DNA of 64,000 nucleotides from Saccharopolyspora_C sp047200635 (GCF_047200635.1 NZ_JBJZOI010000016.1:62001-126000); one strand, 5' to 3'; positions 7,790 to 16,219 are shown, counted from the stretch's first letter. The notes: generated by a model from the letters alone, not told the origin. A program made the numbers and translations.

Positions 7790-9592
7790 CTACGCCGTGT
7801 CCAGCCGGTCCAGGCACCGCCGCGCCGCCCGCGACACCTGCTCGTCCGGGTGCTCCGCCGCCACCACCCCCAGGACCAGGTCGGCCCGCGCGTGCTCCGC
7901 GCGGACGAGCTCGTCCAGCACCGTCAGCTGGTCCGGCGTCGACCGGGTGCGGAACTCCGCCAGGAACGCGGCCGCGTCCTCCTGCGCCGTCACCGCCATC
8001 GCGTCCAGCGCCACCACCAGCTCGTCCCCGGGCCGCAGCTCCACCTCACGCTCGCCCGGGCGCACGCGCAGCCACATCCGGGCCGCCGCCCCGCAGCCGG
8101 GATCCGAGCGCAGCCCGCGCACCACCAGGACGCCCTCGTCCCCGGTGTGCTCCAGCAACCACAGCGCGCCCAGCCGCAGCTCCGGGTCGTCCACCCGCCG
8201 CAGCAGCTCCCCGAGCTCCGCCGCCGCGGCCGCCCGGCCCCGCGCGGCGATCCAACCCGAGACGACCTCCTCCAGCACGTCCGGCGGACTGCCCGGCAGC
8301 ACCAGCACCAGCACCTCCGCGGGCAGCGCCACCGCCTCGGGAACGGTCGGCGCGACGAAGCCGAACGCCCGCAGCGACCCGTGGGCCGCCCGCACGCCCA
8401 GCGGCAGCAGCTCCACCATCGTCCGATCCGGCGAGCCCGGTGCGAACGCCTCGATCCGCGCCACCGCCTCCGGCAGCTCCGTGCGATAGCGGCGCAGCAC
8501 GCCCATCCGCTCCCAGAGGCCCAGCACCCGCTCCACCACCCGCGCGAGCACCGGTCGCGCCTCGCCGTCGTCCTCGGCGAGCGCGCGCAGCACCAGGCTC
8601 ACCACCTGCTCGAACGGCAGCGCGTCGGTGTGCGCGTACAGCGCGCCGAGCACCGCGCGCACCAGCTCCGGGAACACGTCCTCGCCGTCGAGCAGGCGGT
8701 CCATCGCCCCCGACTCCGGCCCGGTCACCTCGTCCAGCAGCGCGAAGGACTCCCACAACCGGGTCCACAGCACGCCCGGCTCGGCCAGCAGCGCCGTCCC
8801 GATCGCCCCCGGCACCACCCGGTCGTCGATGATCCGCACCAGGTGCACCCGCTGCGCCCAGACCGCGAACAACCGCGCCAGCTCCGGCGGGCAGTCCAGC
8901 TCCGCCCCGAGCTCCACGCCGTCGCCGAGCGGGCGCCGCCGGCCCGCCCAGCGGTGCAGCGCCGCCATCACCCCCGCGATCGGCGTCCGCGCCGCCTCGA
9001 CGTCCGGCGTCGCCTCCACCGGCACCCGCATCGGTGGCAGCCAGCGCACCGGGACCGGCAGCGGTTCCCGCTCCGCCCGCTCCTCGATCCCGCGCAGCAG
9101 CTCCAGGTCCAGGTCGACCTCGCCGTCGTCCACCCGCCGCACGAACCGCTCGAACTCGGCCGCCGCGCCGACCTCGACGCCGTGCTCCCGCGCGCTCAGC
9201 GCCCAGAACTTCTCCGGTCCCCACTCCGCGGGGTCGGCCATCGCGGCGAGGCAGGCGGGCGCCGCCGCCTCGATCGCCGCGTGCAGCACCCGCACCGGAT
9301 CGCTCCCGGCCATCAGCAGGCCCTCGGCGTCGAGGAAGTCGATCCAGTCGTGCAGCAGCTCCGGAACCGCCGACCAGCGCGGCAGCACCAGGTGCCGGGG
9401 CACCACCTCGGTCAGCAACCGGCTCAGGTCCGCCGCCGTCCACCGGGCCAGCAGCCCGTCCCGCGCGCACTTGTCGCGCAGCAGCACGTCGACCAGCCCC
9501 GGGACCTCGGGCCGCGCGCCGAACCGCTCGGACAGCGCCGCGGCGGACGCGGCGAAGCGGTCGCCGTCGCCGTGCGGGAAAACGGTGCGCAT
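7790..9592 (-). CDS. Unrecognised ~600-residue cytosolic protein
   Basis: I do not recognise this 600-residue protein. It has no signal peptide or membrane segment. It is rich in Leu, Ala, Glu and Arg with long predicted helices. Visible stretches include a Trp-rich N-terminal region (ARWTAADLSRLL, PRWSAVPELLHDWIDFLD) and a middle region with repeated LRALAED/LARVVERVLGLWERMG patterns. The C-terminal third has ALWLLEHTGDEGVLVVRGL and AARRCLDRLDTA, which look like HEAT-type helical repeats. The start at ATG 9592 was chosen because GGGCGG lies 5 nt upstream; the in-frame GTG at 9607 would contain that ribosome site within the gene. Codon use matches neighbouring real genes, so the reading frame is well supported even though the function is not. 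Confidence 0.7.
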   Translation of the reverse strand: MRTVFPHGDGDRFAASAAALSERFGARPEVPGLVDVLLRDKCARDGLLARWTAADLSRLLTEVVPRHLVLPRWSAVPELLHDWIDFLDAEGLLMAGSDPVRVLHAAIEAAAPACLAAMADPAEWGPEKFWALSAREHGVEVGAAAEFERFVRRVDDGEVDLDLELLRGIEERAEREPLPVPVRWLPPMRVPVEATPDVEAARTPIAGVMAALHRWAGRRRPLGDGVELGAELDCPPELARLFAVWAQRVHLVRIIDDRVVPGAIGTALLAEPGVLWTRLWESFALLDEVTGPESGAMDRLLDGEDVFPELVRAVLGALYAHTDALPFEQVVSLVLRALAEDDGEARPVLARVVERVLGLWERMGVLRRYRTELPEAVARIEAFAPGSPDRTMVELLPLGVRAAHGSLRAFGFVAPTVPEAVALPAEVLVLVLPGSPPDVLEEVVSGWIAARGRAAAAAELGELLRRVDDPELRLGALWLLEHTGDEGVLVVRGLRSDPGCGAAARMWLRVRPGEREVELRPGDELVVALDAMAVTAQEDAAAFLAEFRTRSTPDQLTVLDELVRAEHARADLVLGVVAAEHPDEQVSRAARRCLDRLDTA

Positions 9593-9780
9593 CGGTCCGC
9601 CCTTCACCCGGAAGTCGATGCGGTCGAGGGTAGGGAGCTCGCGTTGATCACTTCCGCAGCGCGTGCGTCGGCGTGTCGGCCCACATCCCCCAGGTGCGCA
9701 CTCGACGACGATCCACGCAGCTCAACGAGGTGACGGAAATCCGATTGTTCACCCGACCGAGCCGCACTAGCGTTCGCCCC

Positions 9781-10269
9781 ATGGTGATCCGGGAGTTCGT
9801 CGAGGCCGACTGGGCGCAGGTGTGGCCGATCATCCGCGAGGTGGCCGCCGCCCGGGACACCTTCTGCTACGAACCGGATCTCACCGCCGAGCAGGCCCGC
9901 GGGCTCTGGCTGGCACCCCCGCCCGGACGCACCGCCGTCGCCGTCGACGAGGACGGGACCGTGCTGGGCACCGCGCGGATGGGTCCGAACCGACCCGGCC
10001 CCGGCGCGCACGTCTCCACCGCGAGCTTCATGGTCGCCGCCGGTGCGCGCGGCCGCGGCATCGGCGCCGACCTCTGCACCAGCACCCTGGACTGGGCGCG
10101 CGGGGAGGGCTACGCGGGGATGCAGTTCAACGCCGTCGTCGAGTCGAACCGCTCGGCGATCAAGCTCTACGAGCGCCTCGGCTTCACCATCATCGGCACC
10201 GTCCCCGCCGCGTTCGAGCACCCGCGGCTCGGCCGGATCGGCCTGCACGTCATGCACTGCCCGTTCTGA
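9781..10269 (+). CDS. GNAT-family N-acetyltransferase
   Basis: The 162-residue protein has the GNAT core: MVIREFVEADW at the N-terminus, a central beta-strand ASFMVAAGARGRGIGADL carrying the acetyl-CoA pyrophosphate-binding R/Q-x-x-G-x-G/A motif (ARGRGIG), and the C-terminal NRSAIKLYERLGF segment typical of the family. It would transfer acetyl from acetyl-CoA to an amine; the acceptor is unknown. The ATG start fits family length. It is divergent from the unrecognised 600-residue gene, with a shared promoter region of about 190 bp. Confidence 0.87.
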   Translation: MVIREFVEADWAQVWPIIREVAAARDTFCYEPDLTAEQARGLWLAPPPGRTAVAVDEDGTVLGTARMGPNRPGPGAHVSTASFMVAAGARGRGIGADLCTSTLDWARGEGYAGMQFNAVVESNRSAIKLYERLGFTIIGTVPAAFEHPRLGRIGLHVMHCPF

Positions 10270-10348
10270 TCCCGGCGAGCGGGACGAGCGGACGCCCGTC
10301 CCGGACCGCGTCGCCGGCCGGCCGCGGAGGACATCGGCGGCGCGCGGT

Positions 10349-12718
10349 CTACTCGGGGGCCATGTCCACGAAGCGGCTGTAGTGCAGCTGGTGGGCGACG
10401 GTGATCGTGGCCTGGGGGCCGGCGCGGTGCTTGGCCAGGATCAGGTCCGCCTCACCCATCCGCGGGTCGTCCCGCTCGAACGCGTCGGGCCGGTGGATCA
10501 GGATCACCATGTCGGCGTCCTGCTCCAGGGAGCCCGATTCGCGCAGGTCGGACAGCTGCGGGCGCTTGTCGGTGCGTTGCTCCGGCCCGCGGTTGAGCTG
10601 GGAGATCGCGACCACCGGGACCTCCAGCTCCTTCGCGAGCAGCTTCAGGTTCCGGGAGAACTCCGAGACCTCCTGCTGCCGCGACTCGACCCGCTTGCCC
10701 GACGTCATCAGCTGCATGTAGTCCACGACCACCAGCTGGATGTCGGCGCGCTGCTTGAGCCGCCGCGCCTTCGCCCGGATCTCCATCATGGTGAGGTTCG
10801 GCGAATCGTCCACGTACAGCGGCGCCTCGCTGATCTCGCTCATCCGCCGCGCCAGCCGCGTCCAGTCGTCGTCGGTCATGCGCCCGCCGCGCATGTCCCC
10901 GAGCCGGATGCGGGCCTCGGCGGAGAGCATTCGCATCACGATCTCGGTCTTGCCCATCTCCAGCGAGAAGATGACGCTGGCCAGGCCGTGCTTGATCGAG
11001 GCGGTGCGGGCGAAGTCCAGCCCCAGGGTGGAGTTGTGCGTGGGCACCATGCCGCGCCCGGCCAGGTAGAGGTGGTCCGGGGCGTCGACCTCGACGCAGC
11101 GCACCGGAACGCTCGGCACCTCGCGGACGGCGACGACGCGGCGGGGCTGCCGCGCCCGGTCCTGCCGGGTCTCCTTGTGCTCGGAGTTCTTGGCGGGCAA
11201 CCGGAACACCTCGTCCGGCCCGCTGTCGAACACGATCGCCACCCGGTCGAAGCCGCCGCCCGCGGAGTCGGCGATCCGGGCACCGCAGGTGTAGCCGAGG
11301 CCGAGCAGCAGCTCGCGCACCCGCACCGACAGCGGCTCGCTGACCTCCAGCCGGAGCGTGCCGTCGGCGTCGACGGAACCGGCGGCGTCCAGCAACCCGG
11401 CCAGCAGCGCGCGCCGCTGCTCCTCGCTGGCCCGCAGGTAGGCGGACGGCAGCTCGTGGTCGTCCCAGGCGCCGAACCGGGCGAGCGCGGCGGGGATGTC
11501 CACGCCGAACGCGGGCTCGGCGGCCGGGGCGGGCTGTTCCCGCTCGCTCTCCTCGGCGGGGTACTCCACGACGCCGCCCACCGTGGTGACCTCGGGATCC
11601 CCGGGCTCCGCGGTGTGCGCGAGCCCGGCCAGCTCCAGTAGTTCCGGTTCGCCGCGCACCTCGCCGGACTCGTCGCCCGCGGCGAGCCACACGCCGAGCG
11701 CGTAGGGCGCGACCGGGAGTTCCCGCTGCGGCAGCCGGAGCCCGGCGTGCGCGGGCAGCTCGTGGTCGGTGGCGGTCGCGGCGAGCTCGGCGGTGGTGCG
11801 GACCTCCCCGTCGGAGAGCTGCCACTGGTGCTCGGCGTCGGCGACGACGACGCCGCCATCGGAGAACTCGACCTCGAAGCACGGGCGGCCGGTGAGCACC
11901 TCGGTCGCGCGCAGCACCCGGACCGGCGCTCCGGCCAGGCCGATGAGCTCGTCCCCGGCCGCGACCTCGCCCATCGTGGTCCAGCCGGCCGGGGTGGGCA
12001 GCGGCGTGTCCAGCGCGAGCGCCTTGCCGACACCGGGGCGGGCCGCGACGATGATCATCTGTCCCGCGTGCAGGCCGTTGGTGACCTCGTCGAGGTCGAC
12101 GAAGCCGGTGGGGATGCCCTGCGACTCGCCGCCGCGGGACGCGATGGCGTCGATCTCGTCCATCGTGGGCTGCAGCAGGTCTTCCAGCGCCGCGTAGTCC
12201 TCGCTGGTGCGCCGCTCCGTGACGTCGTAGATCGCGGCCTGCGCCCGGTCCACGACCTCCTCGATCGCGGAGCCCTCGGCGCCGTGGTATCCGAGCTGCA
12301 CGATCCGGGTCCCGGCCTCGACGAGGCGGCGCAGCACCGCCTTCTCGGCGACGATCTCGGCGTAGTAGCCGGCGTTGGCGGCGGTGGGCACGCTGGCGAT
12401 GAGCGTGTGCATGTAGGGGGCGCCGCCGATGCGCTGCAGCTCCTGGCGGCGTTCGAGCTCGGCGGAGACGGTGATCGCGTCGGCGGGCTCGCCGCGGCCG
12501 TAGAGGTCCAGGACGCAGTCGTAGATCGACTGGTGCGCCGGGCGGTAGAAGTCGTTGGGCGTGAGCACCTCGACGACATCGGCGATCGCGTCCTTGCTCA
12601 GCATCATGCCGCCCAGCACGGACTGCTCCGCCGCCAAGTCCTGCGGGGGCTGACGCTCGAAACCGTGGTCTCCGCCGCTCGACCCGGCCTGCGCGCCTCG
12701 TTCGTCTGCCAACGCCAC
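10349..12718 (-). CDS. dnaB: Replicative DNA helicase DnaB, intein-containing precursor
   Basis: The 789-residue precursor is a 459-residue RecA-type hexameric helicase interrupted by a 330-residue intein. The N-terminal collar domain begins at ERQPPQDLAAEQSVLGGMML. The Walker A motif PGVGK-ST is split after Lys232 by the intein and resumes at Ser563. Walker B lies in IQLVVVDYMQLM, followed by the helicase motifs with SQLNRGPEQR and SDLRESGSLEQDADMVI. It unwinds DNA ahead of the fork and recruits primase. The helicase cannot bind ATP until the intein is removed, because the P-loop is broken. The start is a GTG with a weak ribosome site. The gene follows rplI in the conserved rpsF-ssb-rpsR-rplI-dnaB order, but 580 bp separate it from rplI. 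Confidence 0.96.
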   Translation of the reverse strand: MALADERGAQAGSSGGDHGFERQPPQDLAAEQSVLGGMMLSKDAIADVVEVLTPNDFYRPAHQSIYDCVLDLYGRGEPADAITVSAELERRQELQRIGGAPYMHTLIASVPTAANAGYYAEIVAEKAVLRRLVEAGTRIVQLGYHGAEGSAIEEVVDRAQAAIYDVTERRTSEDYAALEDLLQPTMDEIDAIASRGGESQGIPTGFVDLDEVTNGLHAGQMIIVAARPGVGKALALDTPLPTPAGWTTMGEVAAGDELIGLAGAPVRVLRATEVLTGRPCFEVEFSDGGVVVADAEHQWQLSDGEVRTTAELAATATDHELPAHAGLRLPQRELPVAPYALGVWLAAGDESGEVRGEPELLELAGLAHTAEPGDPEVTTVGGVVEYPAEESEREQPAPAAEPAFGVDIPAALARFGAWDDHELPSAYLRASEEQRRALLAGLLDAAGSVDADGTLRLEVSEPLSVRVRELLLGLGYTCGARIADSAGGGFDRVAIVFDSGPDEVFRLPAKNSEHKETRQDRARQPRRVVAVREVPSVPVRCVEVDAPDHLYLAGRGMVPTHNSTLGLDFARTASIKHGLASVIFSLEMGKTEIVMRMLSAEARIRLGDMRGGRMTDDDWTRLARRMSEISEAPLYVDDSPNLTMMEIRAKARRLKQRADIQLVVVDYMQLMTSGKRVESRQQEVSEFSRNLKLLAKELEVPVVAISQLNRGPEQRTDKRPQLSDLRESGSLEQDADMVILIHRPDAFERDDPRMGEADLILAKHRAGPQATITVAHQLHYSRFVDMAPE
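11033..12022 (-). other. DnaB intein, class 3-type, degenerate LAGLIDADG endonuclease
   Basis: Intein residues 233-562 of the precursor lie in the P-loop (GVGK before, STLGLD after). The first residue is Ala, not Cys or Ser, so the usual N-terminal nucleophile is absent. Block B reads ADAEHQW (His297, Trp299), block F begins VRCVEVD (Cys541), and block G ends VPTHN (Thr560, Asn562), followed by Ser563. The combination Trp B:12, Cys F:4, Thr G:5 with no N-terminal nucleophile is the published signature of class 3 inteins, which use a block F cysteine to form the branched intermediate. The endonuclease motifs ALGVWLAAG (340-348) and LAGLLDAAG (439-447) both have Ala where the catalytic Asp should be. 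Confidence 0.9.
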
Positions 12719-13299
12719 CGGTTACCCGTCACCTCCGACACCGTCACCCGCCACCGCTGCGGGCAGCCTTACTGGTCGCGCGATCCACGGCGGCGTCGAC
12801 CGGAGCGCTGCGCCGGGTGATCACGATCCGTCACGCGCGGGCGCGCTCGGGAAGCTAGATCGCTCGCCTGGACCAGGCAAACCGAGCTGTGGACAGACCT
12901 CGGGACAACTTGTGGATACCTGGGGACAAGTTGGGGACAACTGTGCACAACTCGGCGGAACCGATGGGGACAACCTGGGGACAACCGACCAAGATCATCC
13001 GAAAAGTACAGGTCAGCCCATGTGGACTACTTGTGGAAAAAATTGTTGAGCAAGACTCGGCGTGTCGCGGGGTAGTTGCCTGTTCGGCGTGTCGGATCCG
13101 CCGGGGCACGAACGAGCTCCGTGATCGTCAAGCGGACGATCGAGTGATCAAGACCGGATCGGGCGGGCCGGGGGATTCGATCGGACCGCGACCCAGCTCG
13201 CCCGGTTCCGCGACGGGAACCGGGCGGGCCCGGACACCGGAAGCGGCCGAGAGGGCCGGGCACCGCCCGGACCCTCCGGCCGCACGCGCGGCGCGCTGC
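12719..13299. other. Gene-less 581-bp region between dnaB and rplI
   Basis: No convincing coding sequence is present: open frames on both strands are short and lack coding-like codon use. The segment from about 12880 to 13050 is less GC-rich than its surroundings and holds an array of DnaA-box-like 9-mers, described separately. Next to its last member is an A/T-rich run (about 13036-13047) that is rare in this genome. The dnaB promoter must lie in this region, on the left. Confidence 0.75.
12888..13040 (+). promoter_or_regulatory. Array of about ten DnaA-box-like 9-mers
   Basis: Same-orientation 9-mers close to TGTGGACAA (the reverse of TTGTCCACA, the box preferred by high-GC actinobacteria) start at 12888, 12900, 12911, 12921, 12932, 12942, 12965, 12976, 13021 and 13032. 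Four read TGGGGACAA; others are TGTGGACAG, TGTGGATAC, TGTGCACAA, TGTGGACTA and TGTGGAAAA. Most differ from the consensus at one position. Spacing is 10-12 bp or near multiples of 11, so the sites fall on one helical face. This suits cooperative DnaA binding, either for DnaA titration or control of dnaB transcription. The binding protein is inferred. Confidence 0.65.
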
Positions 13300-13752
13300 T
13301 TACTTCGCGGCCGCGACCTGAACGTCGACCGAGGCCTTGACGTCGGGGTGCAGCCGGACGTCGACCCCGTGCTTGCCGAGGGCCTTGATGTGCCCGCGCA
13401 GGTCGACCGAACGCTTGTCCAGGTTCGGGCCACCGGCCTTGCGCACCGCGGCCACGACGTCGGCAGCGGTGATCGAGCCGAACAGCTTGCCCTGCGCCGA
13501 GACCTTGGCGGTCAGCACGACCGAGCCGAGCTCCTGCAGCTGCGCCTTGAGCTCCTGCGCGTGCTCCAGGTTGCGGACCCGGCGGGCCTCCTGGGTGCGG
13601 CGGATCGTCTCGACCTGCTTCTGCGCGCCCTTGGTGGCGACGATCGCCAGGCCGCGGGGCAGCAGCAGGTTGCGGGCGTACCCGTCCTTGACCTCGACGA
13701 TGTCACCCGACTCGCCCAGGCCGCTCACGTCCGCAGTCAGAATGATCTTCAC
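13300..13752 (-). CDS. rplI: Ribosomal protein bL9
   Basis: The 150-residue protein is full-length L9. The N-terminal domain MKIILTADVSGLGESGD and the signature GYARNLLLPRGLA are intact, a long connecting helix follows (KQVETIRRTQEARRVRN), and the C-terminal rRNA-binding domain contains LFGSITAADV. It binds 23S rRNA near the L1 stalk and helps maintain the reading frame. It begins at GTG with AGAAGGAGA about 7 nt upstream. It is the last gene of the rpsF-ssb-rpsR-rplI cluster, 88 bp after rpsR. Confidence 0.97.
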   Translation of the reverse strand: MKIILTADVSGLGESGDIVEVKDGYARNLLLPRGLAIVATKGAQKQVETIRRTQEARRVRNLEHAQELKAQLQELGSVVLTAKVSAQGKLFGSITAADVVAAVRKAGGPNLDKRSVDLRGHIKALGKHGVDVRLHPDVKASVDVQVAAAK

Positions 13753-13840
13753 GACGTGTCTCCTTCTAGCGTCTCTCGCGAGACCGGCGTCCCCTCCCGC
13801 GCGGCCCGGAGGGCAGCGGGGAGCGGACGGGCGGCTCGAA

Positions 13841-14080
13841 TCAGCGGGCGGTCGAGGTGTACGGCAGCAGCGCCATCTCGCGGGCGTTCTTCACCGCGAT
13901 GGCGACGTCGCGCTGGTGCTGGCTGCAGTTGCCGGTCACCCGACGCGCGCGGATCTTGCCGCGGTCGGAGATGTACTTGCGCAGCAGCGTCGTGTCCTTG
14001 TAGTCGATGCTCTGCGCCGCGCGGTCCTTGCAGAACACGCAGACCTTCTTCTTAGGCTTGCGCACAGGCGCCTTGGCCAT
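13841..14080 (-). CDS. rpsR: Ribosomal protein bS18, zinc-binding type
   Basis: The 79-residue protein has the S18 core (IDYKDTTLLRKYISDRGKIRARRVTG) and binds S6 in the 30S platform. The N-terminal KKKVCVFCKDR gives a CxxC pair, and a further Cys and His occur in GNCSQHQ, matching the C+ (zinc-ribbon) form of S18. Many actinobacteria keep a second, Cys-less S18 under Zur control; none is seen here. The start is the ATG of MAKAPVRK; upstream in-frame MLSRRKT overlaps the ribosome site (AGGAAG) and was rejected. Confidence 0.96.
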   Translation of the reverse strand: MAKAPVRKPKKKVCVFCKDRAAQSIDYKDTTLLRKYISDRGKIRARRVTGNCSQHQRDVAIAVKNAREMALLPYTSTAR

Positions 14081-14124
14081 GGTCTTCCTCCTGGAAAGCA
14101 TTTACGAGTGGGTGAGCGCGCGGA

Positions 14125-14613
14125 TCAGAACGGCGGTTCGTCGCTGAACCCGCCGCCGGACGAACCGGCGGGCGGGGCCGAACCCCACGGGTCGTCGGCG
14201 GGAGCGGACGCACCGCCGCCGCTGCCGAAACCACCGCCGCCACCGCTGCGGCTGACCTTGTTCACCTTGGCGGTCGCGTACCTCAGCGACGGCCCGATCT
14301 CGTCGACCTCGAGCTCGACGACGGTGCGCTTCTCGCCTTCCTTCGTCTCGAAGGAACGCTGGCGCAGCCGCCCCTGCACCACGACCCGCATACCGCGGGT
14401 CAGCGTCTCGGCCACGTTCTCCGCGGCCTGACGCCAGATGTTGCAGCGCAGGAACAGCGCCTCGCCGTCCTTCCACTCGCCGGACTGGCGGTCGAAGGTG
14501 CGCGGCGTCGAGGCGACCGTGAAGTTCGCTACCGCCGCGCCCGAGGGCGTGAAGCGCAGCTCCGGATCGGCGGTGAGGTTGCCGACCACCGTGATTACCG
14601 TTTCACCGGCCAT
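14125..14613 (-). CDS. ssb: Single-stranded DNA-binding protein SSB
   Basis: The 162-residue protein has an OB-fold domain over about residues 1-115 (GETVITVVGNLTADPELRF, VANFTVAST, ENVAETLTRGMRVVVQGRL). A Gly/Ser/Ala-rich disordered tail follows and ends in the conserved acidic-hydrophobic tip SDEPPF, which recruits replication and repair proteins. It coats single-stranded DNA as a tetramer. It lies between rpsF and rpsR, as in most bacteria, with short gaps suggesting one transcript. Confidence 0.97.
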   Translation of the reverse strand: MAGETVITVVGNLTADPELRFTPSGAAVANFTVASTPRTFDRQSGEWKDGEALFLRCNIWRQAAENVAETLTRGMRVVVQGRLRQRSFETKEGEKRTVVELEVDEIGPSLRYATAKVNKVSRSGGGGGFGSGGGASAPADDPWGSAPPAGSSGGGFSDEPPF

Positions 14614-14712
14614 CGCCTGGACTCCGTCCTTGACATGCGGGGTCTCTTGAAATTCGGGTCACCGCGAGGGGGACCGCCTGCTCTCGGACCACCGGGGTCC
14701 GATCGCGGTCGC

Positions 14713-15078
14713 TCAGACGGATGCCTCGGAGCGGTTGGCGTGCTTGGTCGCCTTCGCCGCGGCGCGCGCCACGCGGGCGGCCTTGCGCGGCTCGGCGATG
14801 CGCCGCTGCACCTTGGTGCGCAGGACCGTCTCGTTCAGGTTCAGCTGGCGGTCCAGCTCCTTGACCGAGGCGGGCTCGCTGTTGAGGTCGACGACGACGT
14901 AGATGCCCTCGGCCTGCTTGTTGATCTCGAAGGAGAGCCGGCGACGGCCCCAGACGTCGAGCTTCTCAACGCTGCCACCGTCGTTGCGGATGACCTTGAG
15001 GAAGTTTTCCAGGGACTGCGGCACGGTGCGCTCGTCCAGGCTGGGGTCGAGAATGACCATGACCTCGTAATGACGCAT
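14713..15078 (-). CDS. rpsF: Ribosomal protein bS6
   Basis: The 121-residue S6 homologue has MRHYEVMVILDPSLDE at the start, GGSVEKLDVWGRRRLSFEI in the middle and IYVVVDLNSEPASVKELDRQL near the end of the core. A basic Ala/Arg/Lys-rich tail (about residues 96-121) extends it beyond the roughly 96 residues seen in mycobacteria. S6 pairs with S18 in the 30S platform. The start is the ATG of MRHYEV; an in-frame codon three residues earlier overlaps the ribosome site. It is the first gene of the ribosomal/ssb operon. Confidence 0.96.
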   Translation of the reverse strand: MRHYEVMVILDPSLDERTVPQSLENFLKVIRNDGGSVEKLDVWGRRRLSFEINKQAEGIYVVVDLNSEPASVKELDRQLNLNETVLRTKVQRRIAEPRKAARVARAAAKATKHANRSEASV

Positions 15079-15244
15079 GAAGACCACTCACCTCCTGTGG
15101 ACTCACGGCCACGGACTTTCCGTGGCAGGAGGGTCGTTCGCGTCCACGAACCAGGCAAGGCTAGCAACCTGGTCCGACGTCCCGGCCGCCCGGGTGCCGG
15201 ACGCGGTCGGGGTTGCCACCGGTGCGCGAGATCACGCCCGCCGG

Positions 15245-16219
15245 TCAGGCGCGGCGGAGCACCCAGCTGCGGACCAGGGCGGCGGTCACACCGGCCAGCG
15301 AGATGGCGGCGATGAGGACCGGCAGCGCGATCCGGTCGCCCTCGCCCATCGGCAGCGCCTCGGCCCTGCCCGCGGCCCGGACCTCCTCGCGGGCGGCCAG
15401 CTCGGCGCGCTCGCGCTCCTGGGCGGCCGCCTGCGCGCGGAGGTCGCCGACGTTCGGGGCGAAACCGGGGACGGCGCCGAACTGGGCCTGCGCCCACGGC
15501 GGCAGCGCACCCGGGACGCCGGGGGCACCGGTGGCGTAGCCGGGCGGCACCACGGTGACGGGCGCGCCGGTCCCACCGCCGGGGGCGGGCGGGGAGGATG
15601 CGGCGACGCCGGTGCCCGGCGCGGTCGGCGGGGCGCTCGGCCGCGGGGCCGGCGGGGCGACCGGCTCGGTTGTCGGGTCCGGCGGGGTCGGCTGCGGGGT
15701 CGGCCGGTCCTGCCCGGTCACCTTGGCGCCGAAGCAGCCGAGGACCGCGAGGTTGCGGACGTGCTGGCTCACGGCGGTGCCCTTGCCCCGCAGCGCGGCG
15801 AGACCGTCGATCCGCGGGGTGAACGCCTGCGCCAGCTCCTTGCCGGAGAACTTCTGGGTCTCCTCGGAGACCGATCCCAGCGAGATCGCCCCGGCGGCCG
15901 TGAACTCCTGGACCGCCTGGTCGGCCACGTCGAAGCCGAACGGGAAGACCAGCAGCGTCGCCTGCCGCACCTTGGCGTCCAGCGCGGCCGGCGAGACGAG
16001 GATGCTCTGGCCGAACTCGGTGGACTCGGTCGTCCCGGTGCAGGCGTCGATGACGGCGGAACCGGAGGCGCTCGCGGCGCCCGCGCCGAGCAGACTGCTG
16101 GCGGTGACGAACGCGCCGACGGTGCTCGCGGCCAGCGCGCGGCTCACGGCGGACCGCTTCGAGCGGCGGTTCACCGGTGCGGTCGAGCTCTGGTCAGGAC
16201 GCGCACTTTCGCCACCCAT
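15245..16219 (-). CDS. Secreted, C-terminally membrane-anchored protein of unknown function
   Basis: The 324-residue product has a basic N-terminus (RRSKRSAVSR) and a signal peptide ending near ASASG. A folded domain of about 130 residues with two cysteines (DACTG and LGCFG) includes LLVFPFGFDVADQAVQEF. A Pro/Thr/Gly-rich spacer (about 180-260) and a Glu/Arg/Ala-rich coiled-coil stretch (AAAQERERAELAAREEVRAAG) follow. The C-terminus is a single hydrophobic helix with a basic end (SWVLRRA). This is the layout of an extracellular protein anchored in the membrane. I do not recognise a named family. ATG 16219 was preferred to an upstream start six residues earlier. It is divergent from nfo. Confidence 0.75.
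   Translation of the reverse strand: MGGESARPDQSSTAPVNRRSKRSAVSRALAASTVGAFVTASSLLGAGAASASGSAVIDACTGTTESTEFGQSILVSPAALDAKVRQATLLVFPFGFDVADQAVQEFTAAGAISLGSVSEETQKFSGKELAQAFTPRIDGLAALRGKGTAVSQHVRNLAVLGCFGAKVTGQDRPTPQPTPPDPTTEPVAPPAPRPSAPPTAPGTGVAASSPPAPGGGTGAPVTVVPPGYATGAPGVPGALPPWAQAQFGAVPGFAPNVGDLRAQAAAQERERAELAAREEVRAAGRAEALPMGEGDRIALPVLIAAISLAGVTAALVRSWVLRRA

Noticed and set aside
12880..13050. Reading the DnaA-like array as the chromosomal oriC
   Set aside because: Conserved gene order places dnaA-dnaN beyond the right end (after trxA). Array boxes are mostly one mismatch from consensus and all in one direction, so a secondary DnaA-binding site is more likely.
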